NCBI GenBank assembly: GCA_947444195.1
Contig: CANEZL010000015.1
Coordinates: 1-64,000, forward strand
Origin: Methylobacteriaceae bacterium
GTDB lineage: Bacteria; Pseudomonadota; Alphaproteobacteria; Rhizobiales; Beijerinckiaceae
Reading direction: 5' to 3'
DNA length: 64,000 nt
Shown here: one piece after another, positions 35,498-43,162 of the stretch
Layout: each line of letters opens with the position of its first letter
Numbering within the stretch: position 1 is the first letter of the stretch
The notes under the pieces: generated by a model
Databases searched by the model: none
What the model was told of the DNA's origin: nothing
The model's input: only the letters and a program-made list of their open reading frames with translations
Program-made: the position numbers and the translations under genes

Positions 35498-35661
35498 GCC
35501 GGAGCGTTCTTTCGCCGGAACCGGCTGCCGGTTCCGCGAGAGGGAGCGCGTCGAAACGCGGATTCTGACCTGTGTCCGATCGCGACGTGATCGGGCGCGG
35601 TTCCGATATGGGCGCGCCCCTGTGCCGCTCCCGGCCCTTGCGGCCGCCGTGATGCGGGTAT

Positions 35662-36108
35662 ATGCCCGCATCCATGCCCTCGTCCGAACCCTTGCACGAT
35701 CCCCCCTGCACCTGCACCGCCCTGCGCCGGGCCGCCCGCGCGGCGACCGCGGCCTACGACGCCGCCCTGCAGCCCGCCGCCCTGCGGGTCACGCAATTCG
35801 CGATCCTGCGCATCCTCGAGCGCGGCGGCCCCCTGCCGGTGAGCCGGCTCGCCGAGGCCGCCGCCCTCGACCGTTCCACCATGGGCCGCAACCTCGACCC
35901 GCTGGAGCGGCGCGGCCTCGTGCGCCTCGCCCCCGATCCGGGGGACGGGCGCGCCCGCATCGTCCTGCTCACCGAGGCGGGCCGGGCGCTCCTCGCGCAG
36001 GCGCTGCCCCATTGGCGGGCGGCGCAGGCGCGGATCGACGCCCGCCTCGCCCCCGGCGCCCTCGCCGCCCTCGGTGCCGCCTTCGCGCCGGACCCCGCCG
36101 CCCCCTGA
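35662..36108 (+). CDS. MarR-family transcriptional regulator
   Basis: 148-aa winged-helix repressor. The N-terminus carries DPPCTCTALRRAARAATAAY, a CxC-start found in one MarR branch; the recognition region is LPVSRLAEAAALDRSTMGRN and the wing RLAPDPGDGRARIVLLTEAG. It ends 17 bp before an MFS efflux-type gene on the same strand, so it probably controls its own operon and the pump in response to a small molecule. ATGs at 35662 and 35674 are both plausible starts. Confidence 0.9.
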   Translation: MPASMPSSEPLHDPPCTCTALRRAARAATAAYDAALQPAALRVTQFAILRILERGGPLPVSRLAEAAALDRSTMGRNLDPLERRGLVRLAPDPGDGRARIVLLTEAGRALLAQALPHWRAAQARIDARLAPGALAALGAAFAPDPAAP

Positions 36109-36125
36109 TCCCGAGAGATCCCGCC

Positions 36126-37436
36126 ATGCCCGCACCCGTCACGACAGCCGCGCCGGAAGGGCCGGGATCCGGGCCGACGCCCCGGCTTCACTACGCCTGG
36201 GTGGTGGCCGGCATCACCTTCCTCGTCCTCCTGATCGGGGCCGGGATCCGCGCGACCCCCGGGATCCTGATCGTGCCCCTGGAGCGGGAATTCGGCTGGT
36301 CCACGGCCACGATCAGCGCGGCGGTCGCCGTCAACATCTTCCTCTACGGGATGATCGGCCCCTTCGCGGTGGCGATCATCGAGCGCTTCGGCCTGCGCCG
36401 CTCGGTCGCTTGCGCGCTCCTCGTGCTGGCGGCGGGCACCGCGGCCACGATCTTCATGCGGGCCTCCTGGCAGATGGTGGCCCTCTGGGGCATCCTCGTC
36501 GGGTCGGGCACCGGCATGGTGGCCAACGTGCTCGGCGCCACGGTGGCCGGCCGCTGGTTCGCCCGGCATCGCGGCCTCGTGGTCGGCCTGCTCACCGCGA
36601 GCAGCGCCACGGGGCAGCTCGTCTTCCTGCCGCTCCTCGCCCGCATCGTGGTGGATCACGGCTGGCGGGCGGTGGCGCTGACGGTGGCGGCCACCGCGCT
36701 GGGCCTCGTGCCGCTCGTCGTCCTGCTGATGCGCGACCGCCCGGCCGATCTCGGCCTGCCCCGCTACGGCGAGCGCACCCTGCAGCCCGCCCCGAAGAGC
36801 ACCGTGAACCCGGCCCGGCGCGCCCTCCAGGGGCTCGCCACCGGCGTGGGCCACCGCGACTTCTGGCTGCTCGCCGGCACCTTCTTCATCTGCGGCGCCT
36901 CCACCAACGGGCTGATCGGCACGCACCTGATCCCGGCCTGCCTCGACCGCGGCATCCCGGAGGTGACGGCGGCGGGCATGCTGGCGCTCATGGGGATCTG
37001 CGACCTCCTCGGCACCACCGCCTCCGGCTGGCTCACCGACCGGATCGACCCGCGCAAGCTGCTCGCCTGGTATTACGGCCTGCGCGGGCTCTCGCTGATC
37101 TTCCTGCCGAACGCCTTCGACGGCAGCCTCTACGGCCTGTCGCTGTTCGCCGTATTCTACGGCCTCGACTGGATCGCCACGGTGCCGCCGACGGTCGCGC
37201 TCGCCGGAAAGGCCTTCGGTGAGGAGAACGCCGCGCTGATGTTCGGCTGGATCGCCGCCGCCCACCAGATCGGCGCGGCCAGCGCCGCCTGGGGCGCGGG
37301 CCTCGTGCGCACGGGGACCGGCGACTACGCCTCGGCCTTCGTCTCGGCGGGCTTCCTCTGCCTCGTGGCCACCGCGATGGCGCTGATGATCGGCCGCGGA
37401 TCGGAGACCGGGCGGAGCGAGCCGGTCCCGGCCTGA
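36126..37436 (+). CDS. MFS transporter, operonic with MarR
   Basis: 436-aa 12-helix permease of the monocarboxylate/oxalate-formate antiporter-like MFS branch. It starts YAWVVAGITFLVLLIGAGIR and has REFGWSTATISAAVAVNIFL and FRxHRGL-like ARHRGLVVGLLTASSATGQL between helices 4 and 5. GAGAGATCC precedes the ATG. The 17-bp distance from the marR gene indicates co-transcription. The substrate is unknown; organic acid uptake or export is the family norm. A repeat element begins two bases after the stop. Confidence 0.9.
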   Translation: MPAPVTTAAPEGPGSGPTPRLHYAWVVAGITFLVLLIGAGIRATPGILIVPLEREFGWSTATISAAVAVNIFLYGMIGPFAVAIIERFGLRRSVACALLVLAAGTAATIFMRASWQMVALWGILVGSGTGMVANVLGATVAGRWFARHRGLVVGLLTASSATGQLVFLPLLARIVVDHGWRAVALTVAATALGLVPLVVLLMRDRPADLGLPRYGERTLQPAPKSTVNPARRALQGLATGVGHRDFWLLAGTFFICGASTNGLIGTHLIPACLDRGIPEVTAAGMLALMGICDLLGTTASGWLTDRIDPRKLLAWYYGLRGLSLIFLPNAFDGSLYGLSLFAVFYGLDWIATVPPTVALAGKAFGEENAALMFGWIAAAHQIGAASAAWGAGLVRTGTGDYASAFVSAGFLCLVATAMALMIGRGSETGRSEPVPA

Positions 37437-37438
37437 TC

Positions 37439-37549
37439 CGGGATCCCGAAGGGATCATCCCTTCGGCGGGGTGCCGGGGCAGCGCCCCGGCCGCCTCCAG
37501 GGCTCCGCCCCGGACCCGCGAGAGGGCTCGCCCTCTCGACACCCGGGAC
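37439..37549. repeat. Four-hairpin intergenic repeat, copy 1
   Basis: It fills the whole spacer between two convergent MFS genes. Successive hairpins: ATCCCGAAGGGAT and GGGAT...ATCCC, GCCGGGGCAGCGCCCCGGC, AGGGCTCCGCCC, and CGAGAGGGCTCGCCCTCTCG. A very similar element lies at 43054-43161 in another convergent spacer. It is probably a bidirectional terminator or a REP-type element. Confidence 0.85.
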
Positions 37550-38710
37550 TCAGGTCCGGGCCGGCATCAGCGCCCGATTCCGCAGGGCGGTGGCGGCGAG
37601 CGCGAGGCCCGCGCAGGACACCGCTGCGGCCAGCAGCGGGAGTTCGCGGTAGCTGGCACCCAGCGTCAGCGCCGTGCCGCCGAGCCAGGCGCCCACCGCG
37701 TTGCCGAGGTTGAACGCACCCTGGTTCAGGGTCGAGGCGAGGTTCGGCGCGTCGCGGGCCGCCTCCACCACCCAGATCTGCAGGGGCGAGACCAGGGCGA
37801 AGGCGAGCCCGCTCCAGAGCACGAGCGCCGCGACGCTGGGGCCCGCGAAGGGCGCGATCCCGGCGAGCAGCGCCAGCACCGCGACGATGCCGAGGAAGCC
37901 GCCGGCCACGGTGGCGAGCAGGTTGCGGTCGGCGAGCCGCCCGCCGACGAGGTTGCCCACCGTCAGCCCGATCCCGGCCGCGAACAGCACCCCCGTGACG
38001 CCCCGCGCGCTGAAGCCGGACACCTCCGTCAGGAAGGGGGCGATGTAGGTGAAGACGGTGAAGAAGCTCACCGAGGAGAGCGTCGAGATCAGCATCGGCT
38101 TCAGCACCGGCCAGCGCGCGAGCGCCCGGAACTCGCGCACGAGCCCGCCCCGCGTGCCGGGCAGGCCCGCGGGCACCCAGAGCGCGATCGCCGCGAGCGC
38201 GGCCACGCCGATGCCGACCACGGCCCAGAAGGTGGCGCGCCAGCCGAGCGCCTGGCCGAGCGCGGTGCCGAGCGGCACGCCGAGCACGTTGGCGAGCGTC
38301 AGCCCGGTAAACATCAGCGCCACGGCCTGGGTGCGGCGCTCAGGGACCACGAGATCGCGCGCCACGATGGCGCCGATGCCGAAGAAGGCCCCGTGCGCGA
38401 AGGCGGTGGCGATGCGCGCGAGCATCAGCAGGCCGTAGCTCGGCGCCAGCGCGCAGCCGAGATTGCCCAGGAGGAAGGTCGCCATCAGGGCGATGAGCGC
38501 GGTCTTGCGCGGCAGGCCCGCCGTGGCGATGGCCACCAGGGGCGCGCCGACCACGACGCCCAGCGCGTAGCCCGAGACGAGATGGCCTGCCTGCGGGATG
38601 CTGACCCCGAAGCTCGCCGCCACCTCGGGCAGGAGCCCCATGATGACGAACTCGGTGGTGCCGATGCCGAAGGAGGCGACGGCGAGCGCGAGGATGGGGG
38701 CTGAGAGCAT
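37550..38710 (-). CDS. MFS drug/sugar efflux transporter (DHA1-like)
   Basis: 386-aa 12-helix permease. The N-terminus ALAVASFGIGTTEFVIMGLL, followed by PEVAASFGVSIPQAGHLVSG, is typical of the AraJ/YdhP/NepI-type DHA1 efflux group; motif A-like sequence is degenerate, and TGLTLANVLGVPLGTALGQA in helix 5 matches the antiporter motif. It probably exports sugars, nucleosides or drugs. It runs towards the other MFS gene with only the repeat element between them. Confidence 0.9.
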   Translation of the reverse strand: MLSAPILALAVASFGIGTTEFVIMGLLPEVAASFGVSIPQAGHLVSGYALGVVVGAPLVAIATAGLPRKTALIALMATFLLGNLGCALAPSYGLLMLARIATAFAHGAFFGIGAIVARDLVVPERRTQAVALMFTGLTLANVLGVPLGTALGQALGWRATFWAVVGIGVAALAAIALWVPAGLPGTRGGLVREFRALARWPVLKPMLISTLSSVSFFTVFTYIAPFLTEVSGFSARGVTGVLFAAGIGLTVGNLVGGRLADRNLLATVAGGFLGIVAVLALLAGIAPFAGPSVAALVLWSGLAFALVSPLQIWVVEAARDAPNLASTLNQGAFNLGNAVGAWLGGTALTLGASYRELPLLAAAVSCAGLALAATALRNRALMPART

Positions 38711-38877
38711 GCCGGCATCTTGCGGAAGGCACGGCCGCGGGGGCGGCTTGTGCGGTGCGGGATGGACCAGACATGGCGAAGCGCGCGGCCCTGCCTACCG
38801 CCGCCAGCGGGAGGCAGGGCCGCGCGTCGGGCAGGGCTCGCCGGCCCGGGCGACCGCCGGGCCGGCCGGGCGGGACG

Positions 38878-39426
38878 TTACTCGGCCGCCTGGGCGCCCT
38901 GGGCCTTGCGGCCGCGGCGGGGCTTGGCGGCGGCCTCCGGGGCGGATTCCGAGGTAGCCTCGGCGGCCGTCTCCTGCGCCTCTTCGGACGCGGCCTCGGA
39001 GGTCCGGGACTTGCGGCGCTGCTGGCCGAGGCCGAGCGCGCGGGCGAGCTGCGAGCGCTGCTCGGAATAGCTCGGCGCGGTCATCGGGTAGTCGCGCGGC
39101 AGGCCCCACTTCTCCCGGTAGGATTCGGGGGTGAGGCCGCGCAGGGTGAGGTGCCGGCGCAGGGTCTTGTAGGGCTTGCCGTCCTCGAAGCTGATCAGGT
39201 TGTCCTGGGTGATCGACTTGCGGATCTGGGCCGGGGTGAGCTTCTCGACCGCAGGCGCCGCCTCCGCGGAGGGCCGGGAGATCCCGACCAGCGCGGCGTA
39301 TATGCCGGCGATCAGGGCCGGCAATTCGCCGGAGGGCAGCGAGTTGTTCGAGACGTAGGCGGCGACGATCTCGACCGTCAGGCCGATATGATCGGCGGTC
39401 TGCTCTTCCATGACCTCATCCATCAC
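38878..39426 (-). CDS. mucR: MucR/Ros-family transcriptional regulator lacking zinc ligands
   Basis: 182-aa H-NS-like silencer of the MucR family. The N-terminal oligomerisation region (LTVEIVAAYVSNNSLPSGEL followed by PALIAGIYAALVGI) and the DNA-binding core (ISFEDGKPYKTLRRHLTLRG, then LTPESYREKWGLPRDYPM) are unmistakable. Where Ros has the Cys2His2 ligands, this protein has Ser and Asp for the two Cys and no second His, so it should fold without zinc, as reported for Mesorhizobium loti homologues. A disordered Glu/Ala/Lys tail follows. The AT-rich upstream region (39430-39530) suits autoregulation, because the family prefers AT-rich DNA with T-A steps. Confidence 0.92.
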   Translation of the reverse strand: MMDEVMEEQTADHIGLTVEIVAAYVSNNSLPSGELPALIAGIYAALVGISRPSAEAAPAVEKLTPAQIRKSITQDNLISFEDGKPYKTLRRHLTLRGLTPESYREKWGLPRDYPMTAPSYSEQRSQLARALGLGQQRRKSRTSEAASEEAQETAAEATSESAPEAAAKPRRGRKAQGAQAAE

Positions 39427-39646
39427 GACGGGAAATTCCGGTGCGGCGGAACATCGATCCGAGTTCGCGCATGGTCAAGGATACATTGCTGAATTCCTGC
39501 AACTGTAGACCGTTTTTCTCACAGCAGCGCCGGAACGCCACCGGAACAGGGCTCGAGAATTGCTTTGGTCTGTCCGTGCCCGCCGCCCCGGAGACCCGCG
39601 CGGGCGCGTCCGGATCCCGCCGCGCCGGGGGGCCGTCCGGCGCAAC

Positions 39647-39693
39647 ACCTTCCGCGCACGCGCGAAATCACGACCTTCAGCGCACGCGCGAAA
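39647..39693. repeat. Pair of 21-bp direct repeats in the mucR/HARE-HTH spacer
   Basis: ACCTTCCGCGCACGCGCGAA and ACCTTCAGCGCACGCGCGAA (each followed by A) start 26 bp apart at 39647 and 39673. They lie in the 415-bp spacer between mucR and the HARE-HTH gene, which otherwise shows no gene. They could be protein-binding sites or a remnant of the nearby replicon. Confidence 0.6.
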
Positions 39694-39841
39694 CGGGGCC
39701 GGCTCCGCATTCCCGACCCGTCCCGGCCCGCGGACCGGCAGGGCGGGCGGCAGCACTCGTGCAATCGGGAATTGTATTCCGGCACGATCCGCACGGCCGG
39801 TCCGGCCGTCGCGCGGGATGACGGGCGGGATGCCGGGCGGC

Positions 39842-40372
39842 TCAGGCCTCCTCCGTCCCCGGGATCCCGGCGCAGGCATAGACCGCCTCGCCCAGCCGGC
39901 GCAGGGGCCCGCCGGATCCGGCGCGCTTCCAGAGGCGGGTGTTGAGGGCGGCGACCGGGTCCTGGCCCGGCACGGTGAAGCCCTGGGCCACGAGGCGTTC
40001 GAGGATCTCGCCCGCGTGCATCGGCCGCCCGGCGCCCGCGAGCACCGCCTGCGCCGCCTCGACGAGGGCGCGGCCGTAGCGGCGGGCGGCGGCGGGGTCC
40101 TGCGCGAAGGGCACCGGGGGCGGCGGCCCCGCGGGCGGGCCTGGCGCCGGGGCCGGAGGCCGGGGCCCGGGAGCGGGCTCGGTTCCGGGGCGGGCCTGCC
40201 CGCGCGGTTCGGGCTCCGGCTCCGGCTCGCCGCCCTCCGGCGCCGGGCCGGCGCGCAGGCGCCGGCCGAGTTCGAGATAGAGCAGGTGGTCGGCGATCTC
40301 CCGGTCCAGGGCCTCGCGGCGGCGGCGCAGGGCGGCGAGACGCGCCTCGATCTCGGCTTCGGAAAGGACCAT
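39842..40372 (-). CDS. Winged-helix HARE-HTH domain protein next to repA
   Basis: 176-aa protein in three parts: an N-terminal coiled coil (EAEIEARLAALRRRREALDR, about 1-42), a Pro/Glu/Ala-rich linker (about 43-100), and a C-terminal domain with GRPMHAGEILERLVAQGFTV and NTRLWKRAG...RRLGEAVYA. The last part resembles the HARE-HTH winged helix found in restriction/modification proteins, RNA polymerase delta and ASXL. It is probably a nucleic-acid-binding accessory factor. It lies 111 bp downstream of repA on the same strand, with an AT-rich spacer holding a GGAATATTCC palindrome that may be its promoter. A role in replicon control or DNA recognition is inferred from position only. Confidence 0.7.
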   Translation of the reverse strand: MVLSEAEIEARLAALRRRREALDREIADHLLYLELGRRLRAGPAPEGGEPEPEPEPRGQARPGTEPAPGPRPPAPAPGPPAGPPPPVPFAQDPAAARRYGRALVEAAQAVLAGAGRPMHAGEILERLVAQGFTVPGQDPVAALNTRLWKRAGSGGPLRRLGEAVYACAGIPGTEEA

Positions 40373-40461
40373 GCACGGCGTCCGGAATATTCCTCGTGCC
40401 CGGAGTCTATTCTATTCCCTACATGGATGAAATGATGACTAGGCAGCATTCCGTCAAATTC

Positions 40462-40487
40462 CCTGAGGCTTATGGAATGCGCCTCAG
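40462..40487 (-). terminator. Hairpin overlapping the repA stop codon
   Basis: CCTGAGGC and GCCTCAGG arms around a roughly 10-nt loop. The stop codon of repA lies within the first arm on the coding strand. On the minus strand it is followed by GGAATTT, a weak U-tract. It may terminate or stabilise the repA transcript. Confidence 0.45.
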
Positions 40488-41635
40488 GCCCGGACGTCCG
40501 TTCCCTGCCGGGCGCTCTTCGTTCCCTGGCGCGGCGGCACCAGGAGGGCGCCGGGATCGGCCGGCTGCAGGGTGAGGCCCCCCTCGTCGAGGCTGAGGGG
40601 CAGCTTCGGGAAGACCTCGCAGAGATGGGCGAGGTCGGCCTTGAAGGCCTGGCGGAAGCTGCGCAGGCTCGCGTTCTCGGCGCCGAACTGCCCGTGCAGG
40701 TTCTCCCAGGTCAGCCGCAGGGGCCGGTGGAGCGCCCGCAGGCGGTAGCCGACCCAGAACAGGAGATCGAGCTTGCGGGCCGAGCCCGAGAAGGCCCGGG
40801 CCGCCCGCACGTCGACGGGGAGCGCGTGCCGGATCAGGTTGTCGTAGAAATCCTGGTGGAACTGCACGCTGCGCGACCAGGTCTCCTCGCCCGCGCGGGC
40901 ACGCCAGAGATCGAGGCTGCGGAAGGGGGGCACGTTGAGGGTGCTGGCCTCCCCCCGCCCGTCCCAGAGGCCGATCTGCATGCCGCAGGCGGCGAGCCGG
41001 TGCACCTGCTCCTTGAACTGGCGGATGGTGCCGCGCTCGCCGCCGGTGACCGCGAAGCCCATCTCGCGCATGAAGCCGGACAGGGTGTCGGCCACCGCCA
41101 CGGTGGGGCTGCGCTGGCGCACGGCCTCCGTGCAGAGGTGGAGCAGCACGAGGCGGGCCTTGGGCCCGTAGGGCAGCCCCTGCGGCTCCCAGGCCCCGGT
41201 GGCGGGGTTCTTGAGGCGCCCGGCCACGAGGCTCAGGGAGTTGCGCCCGTAGGTGCGGCTGAACTCGCGCACCGGCCCGGGATCCCGGTAGGGCAGGCCG
41301 CACAAAGCCAGCACCGAGTGGATGTGCTGGAGGTTCTCCGGGCCCGCGGGCTGGGTCTCGATGACGAGGCGCACGGCGTCGCGCCGGCGCTGGTCGCGGC
41401 CGAGCCCGGCCCGGCGGGCGGTCTCCGCGTCCGCCGCCGCCGCCGCCGCGTCCCGCTCGCGCTGGCGGTGCAGGATGTGCTCGACGATCTGGGCGAACAG
41501 GAAGCCGCCGCGGGCCGCCTCGACCTCCGCCAGGAGGTCGGCGTCGCGGATGCCGGCCAGTTTCTGCTCGATGCCCGTCACGGGGGGTCCAGGAGGTCTC
41601 GCGGGGCGGAAGCGCCCATCGAACAGCCATGGCAC
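40484..41635 (-). CDS. repA: Plasmid-type replication initiator RepA
   Basis: Up to 383-aa initiator of the alphaproteobacterial plasmid RepA (RPA) family: NLQHIHSVLALCGLPYRDPG, SRTYGRNSLSLVAGRLKNPA, LPYGPKARLVLLHLCTEAVR, FKEQVHRLAACGMQIGLWDG and FHQDFYDNLIRHALPVDVRA, all typical blocks. It should bind iterons and open the origin. Seven iterons lie just upstream of its start (41781-42009), the classical repA-oriV layout. Starts are non-ATG: GTG 41635, or GTG 41581 giving VTGIEQKLAGIRDADLLAEV. No parAB or conjugation genes are nearby, and the neighbours are chromosomal housekeeping genes, so this looks like an integrated or chromosomally captured replicon. Confidence 0.9.
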   Translation of the reverse strand: MPWLFDGRFRPARPPGPPVTGIEQKLAGIRDADLLAEVEAARGGFLFAQIVEHILHRQRERDAAAAAADAETARRAGLGRDQRRRDAVRLVIETQPAGPENLQHIHSVLALCGLPYRDPGPVREFSRTYGRNSLSLVAGRLKNPATGAWEPQGLPYGPKARLVLLHLCTEAVRQRSPTVAVADTLSGFMREMGFAVTGGERGTIRQFKEQVHRLAACGMQIGLWDGRGEASTLNVPPFRSLDLWRARAGEETWSRSVQFHQDFYDNLIRHALPVDVRAARAFSGSARKLDLLFWVGYRLRALHRPLRLTWENLHGQFGAENASLRSFRQAFKADLAHLCEVFPKLPLSLDEGGLTLQPADPGALLVPPRQGTKSARQGTDVRA

Positions 41636-41780
41636 GATTCGGCCCCCGCGAGTCTCGGGCCCCGGCGGGGCAGGGCGGCCTTATCCCGGCAATCCACGCT
41701 TCCCCGCGCCGCTTGCCCGCGCCGCTTCTCCGCGCGTGCCGGGCCCGCCGTGCCGGTGCCGAACCGTGCCGGACGCCACC

Positions 41781-42110
41781 GCGCAGAGTTCGATACGGGG
41801 GGTCCGCGGCCGGCCGGGCCCGCGCAGAGTCCGATACGCCCCCCTGCCGCCGGACTTGTCCCCGTTCCGCACCGCCGACGGGGCCGATCCACGCCGAATC
41901 GGATGCGCGGGCGCGCAGAGTCCGATACGCGAGGGCCCGGATCCCGCGCAGAATCCGATGCGCGGACACGCAGAGTCCGATGCGCGACCGCGCAGAGTTC
42001 GATGCGCGAACACCCTTCAAGTCACGGGTCGCATTGAGGAATTTCGCCCCCCATATAACTTGCTGAACTGACTCTCTAGAGAATCTTACCAGATAGTTAT
42101 CCTAAGGCGC
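41781..42110. other. Iteron-type replication origin (oriV) of the repA module
   Basis: Seven copies, all in the same direction, of a consensus close to GCGCAGAGTCCGATGCGCGA start at about 41781, 41822, 41891 (degenerate), 41913, 41946, 41968 and 41990. The last three are in tandem with an exact 22-bp period (two helical turns), and 41891-41913 also keeps 22 bp. They are followed by an abrupt AT-rich stretch (42020-42110) with the palindrome TCTCTAGAGA and a weak DnaA-box-like TTATCCTAA at 42097-42105. Iterons plus an AT-rich unwinding region plus the adjacent repA make an oriV very likely. Whether it is active is unknown. Confidence 0.85.
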
Positions 42111-42210
42111 CGGAGCCGCGTTCGGTCTGGCGAACACACCCTGATCCCGTCTTCTTCCCAATGGAATTCAGGGAATATGCCCGTCCTGTCCCCAGCCGGA
42201 GCCCGATCCG

Positions 42211-43053
42211 ATGCCCGAATCCGAGACCGACCGCCTGCTCCGGCTGATGGCGACCCTGCGCGATCCCGCGCGCGGCTGCGCCTGGGACGTGGCGCAGAGC
42301 TTCGCCAGCATCGCGCCCTACACCCTGGAGGAGGCCTACGAGGTGGCCGACGCGATCGCGCGGGGGGACATGGAGGACCTGCGCGAGGAACTCGGCGACC
42401 TGCTCCTGCAGGTGGTGTTCCACGCCCGGATGGCCGAGGAGGCCGGCGCCTTCACCTTCACCGACGTGGCGGCCGGGCTCTGCGCCAAGCTGATCCGGCG
42501 CCACCCCCACGTCTTCGACGGAGAGGGCAACCTGCGAGCGGCCGACGCGCCTGAGCGGGACCCGGAGGCGGTGGCGCGGCTCTGGGAGGCGATCAAGGCC
42601 GAGGAACGCGCGGCCAAGGCGAAGGCGAGGGCGGGCCTGGACGCGTCGACACCGGGGCCCCTCGCCGGGATCGCCCAGGCCCTGCCCGCCCTCACCCGCG
42701 CGGAGAAGATCTCGCGCAAGGCCGCCGCCTACGGCTTCGACTGGCCGAACGCGGTCGAGGTGGTGGCCAAGGTCCGCGAGGAGACGGACGAGGTCGAGGC
42801 GGCCCTCGCGGCGGGGGATCCCGCGCACCTCGCCGAGGAGATCGGCGACCTGCTCTTCTCCGTGGCCAACCTCGCCCGCCATGCGGGCGTCGATCCCGAG
42901 GCGGCCTTGCGCGCGGGCAACGCCAAGTTCGAGCGCCGCTTCACGGCGATGGCGGACCGGCTCGCGGCGGCGGGCGCCACGCTCACCGACAGCGACCTCG
43001 ACGCCATGGAAGCCGCCTGGACCGCCGTGAAGCGGGCCGAGCGCGCGGATTGA
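42211..43053 (+). CDS. mazG: Nucleoside triphosphate pyrophosphohydrolase MazG
   Basis: 280-aa house-cleaning enzyme that hydrolyses (d)NTPs to (d)NMP and PPi. It carries two tandem MazG domains. The N-terminal one has DPARGCAWDVAQSFASIAPY, LEEAYEVADAI and LREELGDLLLQVVFHARMA (EExxE/D metal-binding pattern), and ends in FTDVAAGLCAKLIRRHPHVF. The C-terminal one has KVREETDEVEAALAAGD and AEEIGDLLFSVANLARHAG. The length is normal. It starts next to the repA origin and is followed after 0 bp by a four-hairpin repeat. Confidence 0.95.
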   Translation: MPESETDRLLRLMATLRDPARGCAWDVAQSFASIAPYTLEEAYEVADAIARGDMEDLREELGDLLLQVVFHARMAEEAGAFTFTDVAAGLCAKLIRRHPHVFDGEGNLRAADAPERDPEAVARLWEAIKAEERAAKAKARAGLDASTPGPLAGIAQALPALTRAEKISRKAAAYGFDWPNAVEVVAKVREETDEVEAALAAGDPAHLAEEIGDLLFSVANLARHAGVDPEAALRAGNAKFERRFTAMADRLAAAGATLTDSDLDAMEAAWTAVKRAERAD

Positions 43054-43161
43054 CGGGATCCCGAAGGGACGGGTCCCTTCGGTGGGGTGCCGGGGCAGGG
43101 CCCCGGCCTTCCAGGGCTCCGCCCTGGACCTGCGAAAGGGCTCGCCCTTTCGAAACCCGAA
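43054..43161. repeat. Four-hairpin intergenic repeat, copy 2
   Basis: Aligned with 37439-37549: GGGATCCCGAAGGGA...TCCCTTCGG, GTGCCGGGGCAGGGCCCCGG, CAGGGCTCCGCCCTGG and CGAAAGGGCTCGCCCTTTCG. Compensatory base changes in the third and fourth stems keep pairing (GAGAGGG/CCCTCTC in copy 1 against GAAAGGG/CCCTTTC here), which shows selection or constraint on structure. It starts immediately after the mazG stop and ends 1 bp before the opposing stop codon. Confidence 0.85.
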
Positions 43162-43162
43162 T

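Noticed and set aside
41781..42009. CRISPR interpretation of the regularly spaced 20-bp units
   Set aside because: The units are directly adjacent at 22-bp period without unique spacers, and lie at repA, so iterons explain them better.
40472..42037. + strand frame of 521 codons across repA and the iterons
   Set aside because: It is antisense to repA and passes through the iteron array; the translated iterons give Arg/Glu-Ser-Asp repeats that are not a protein domain.
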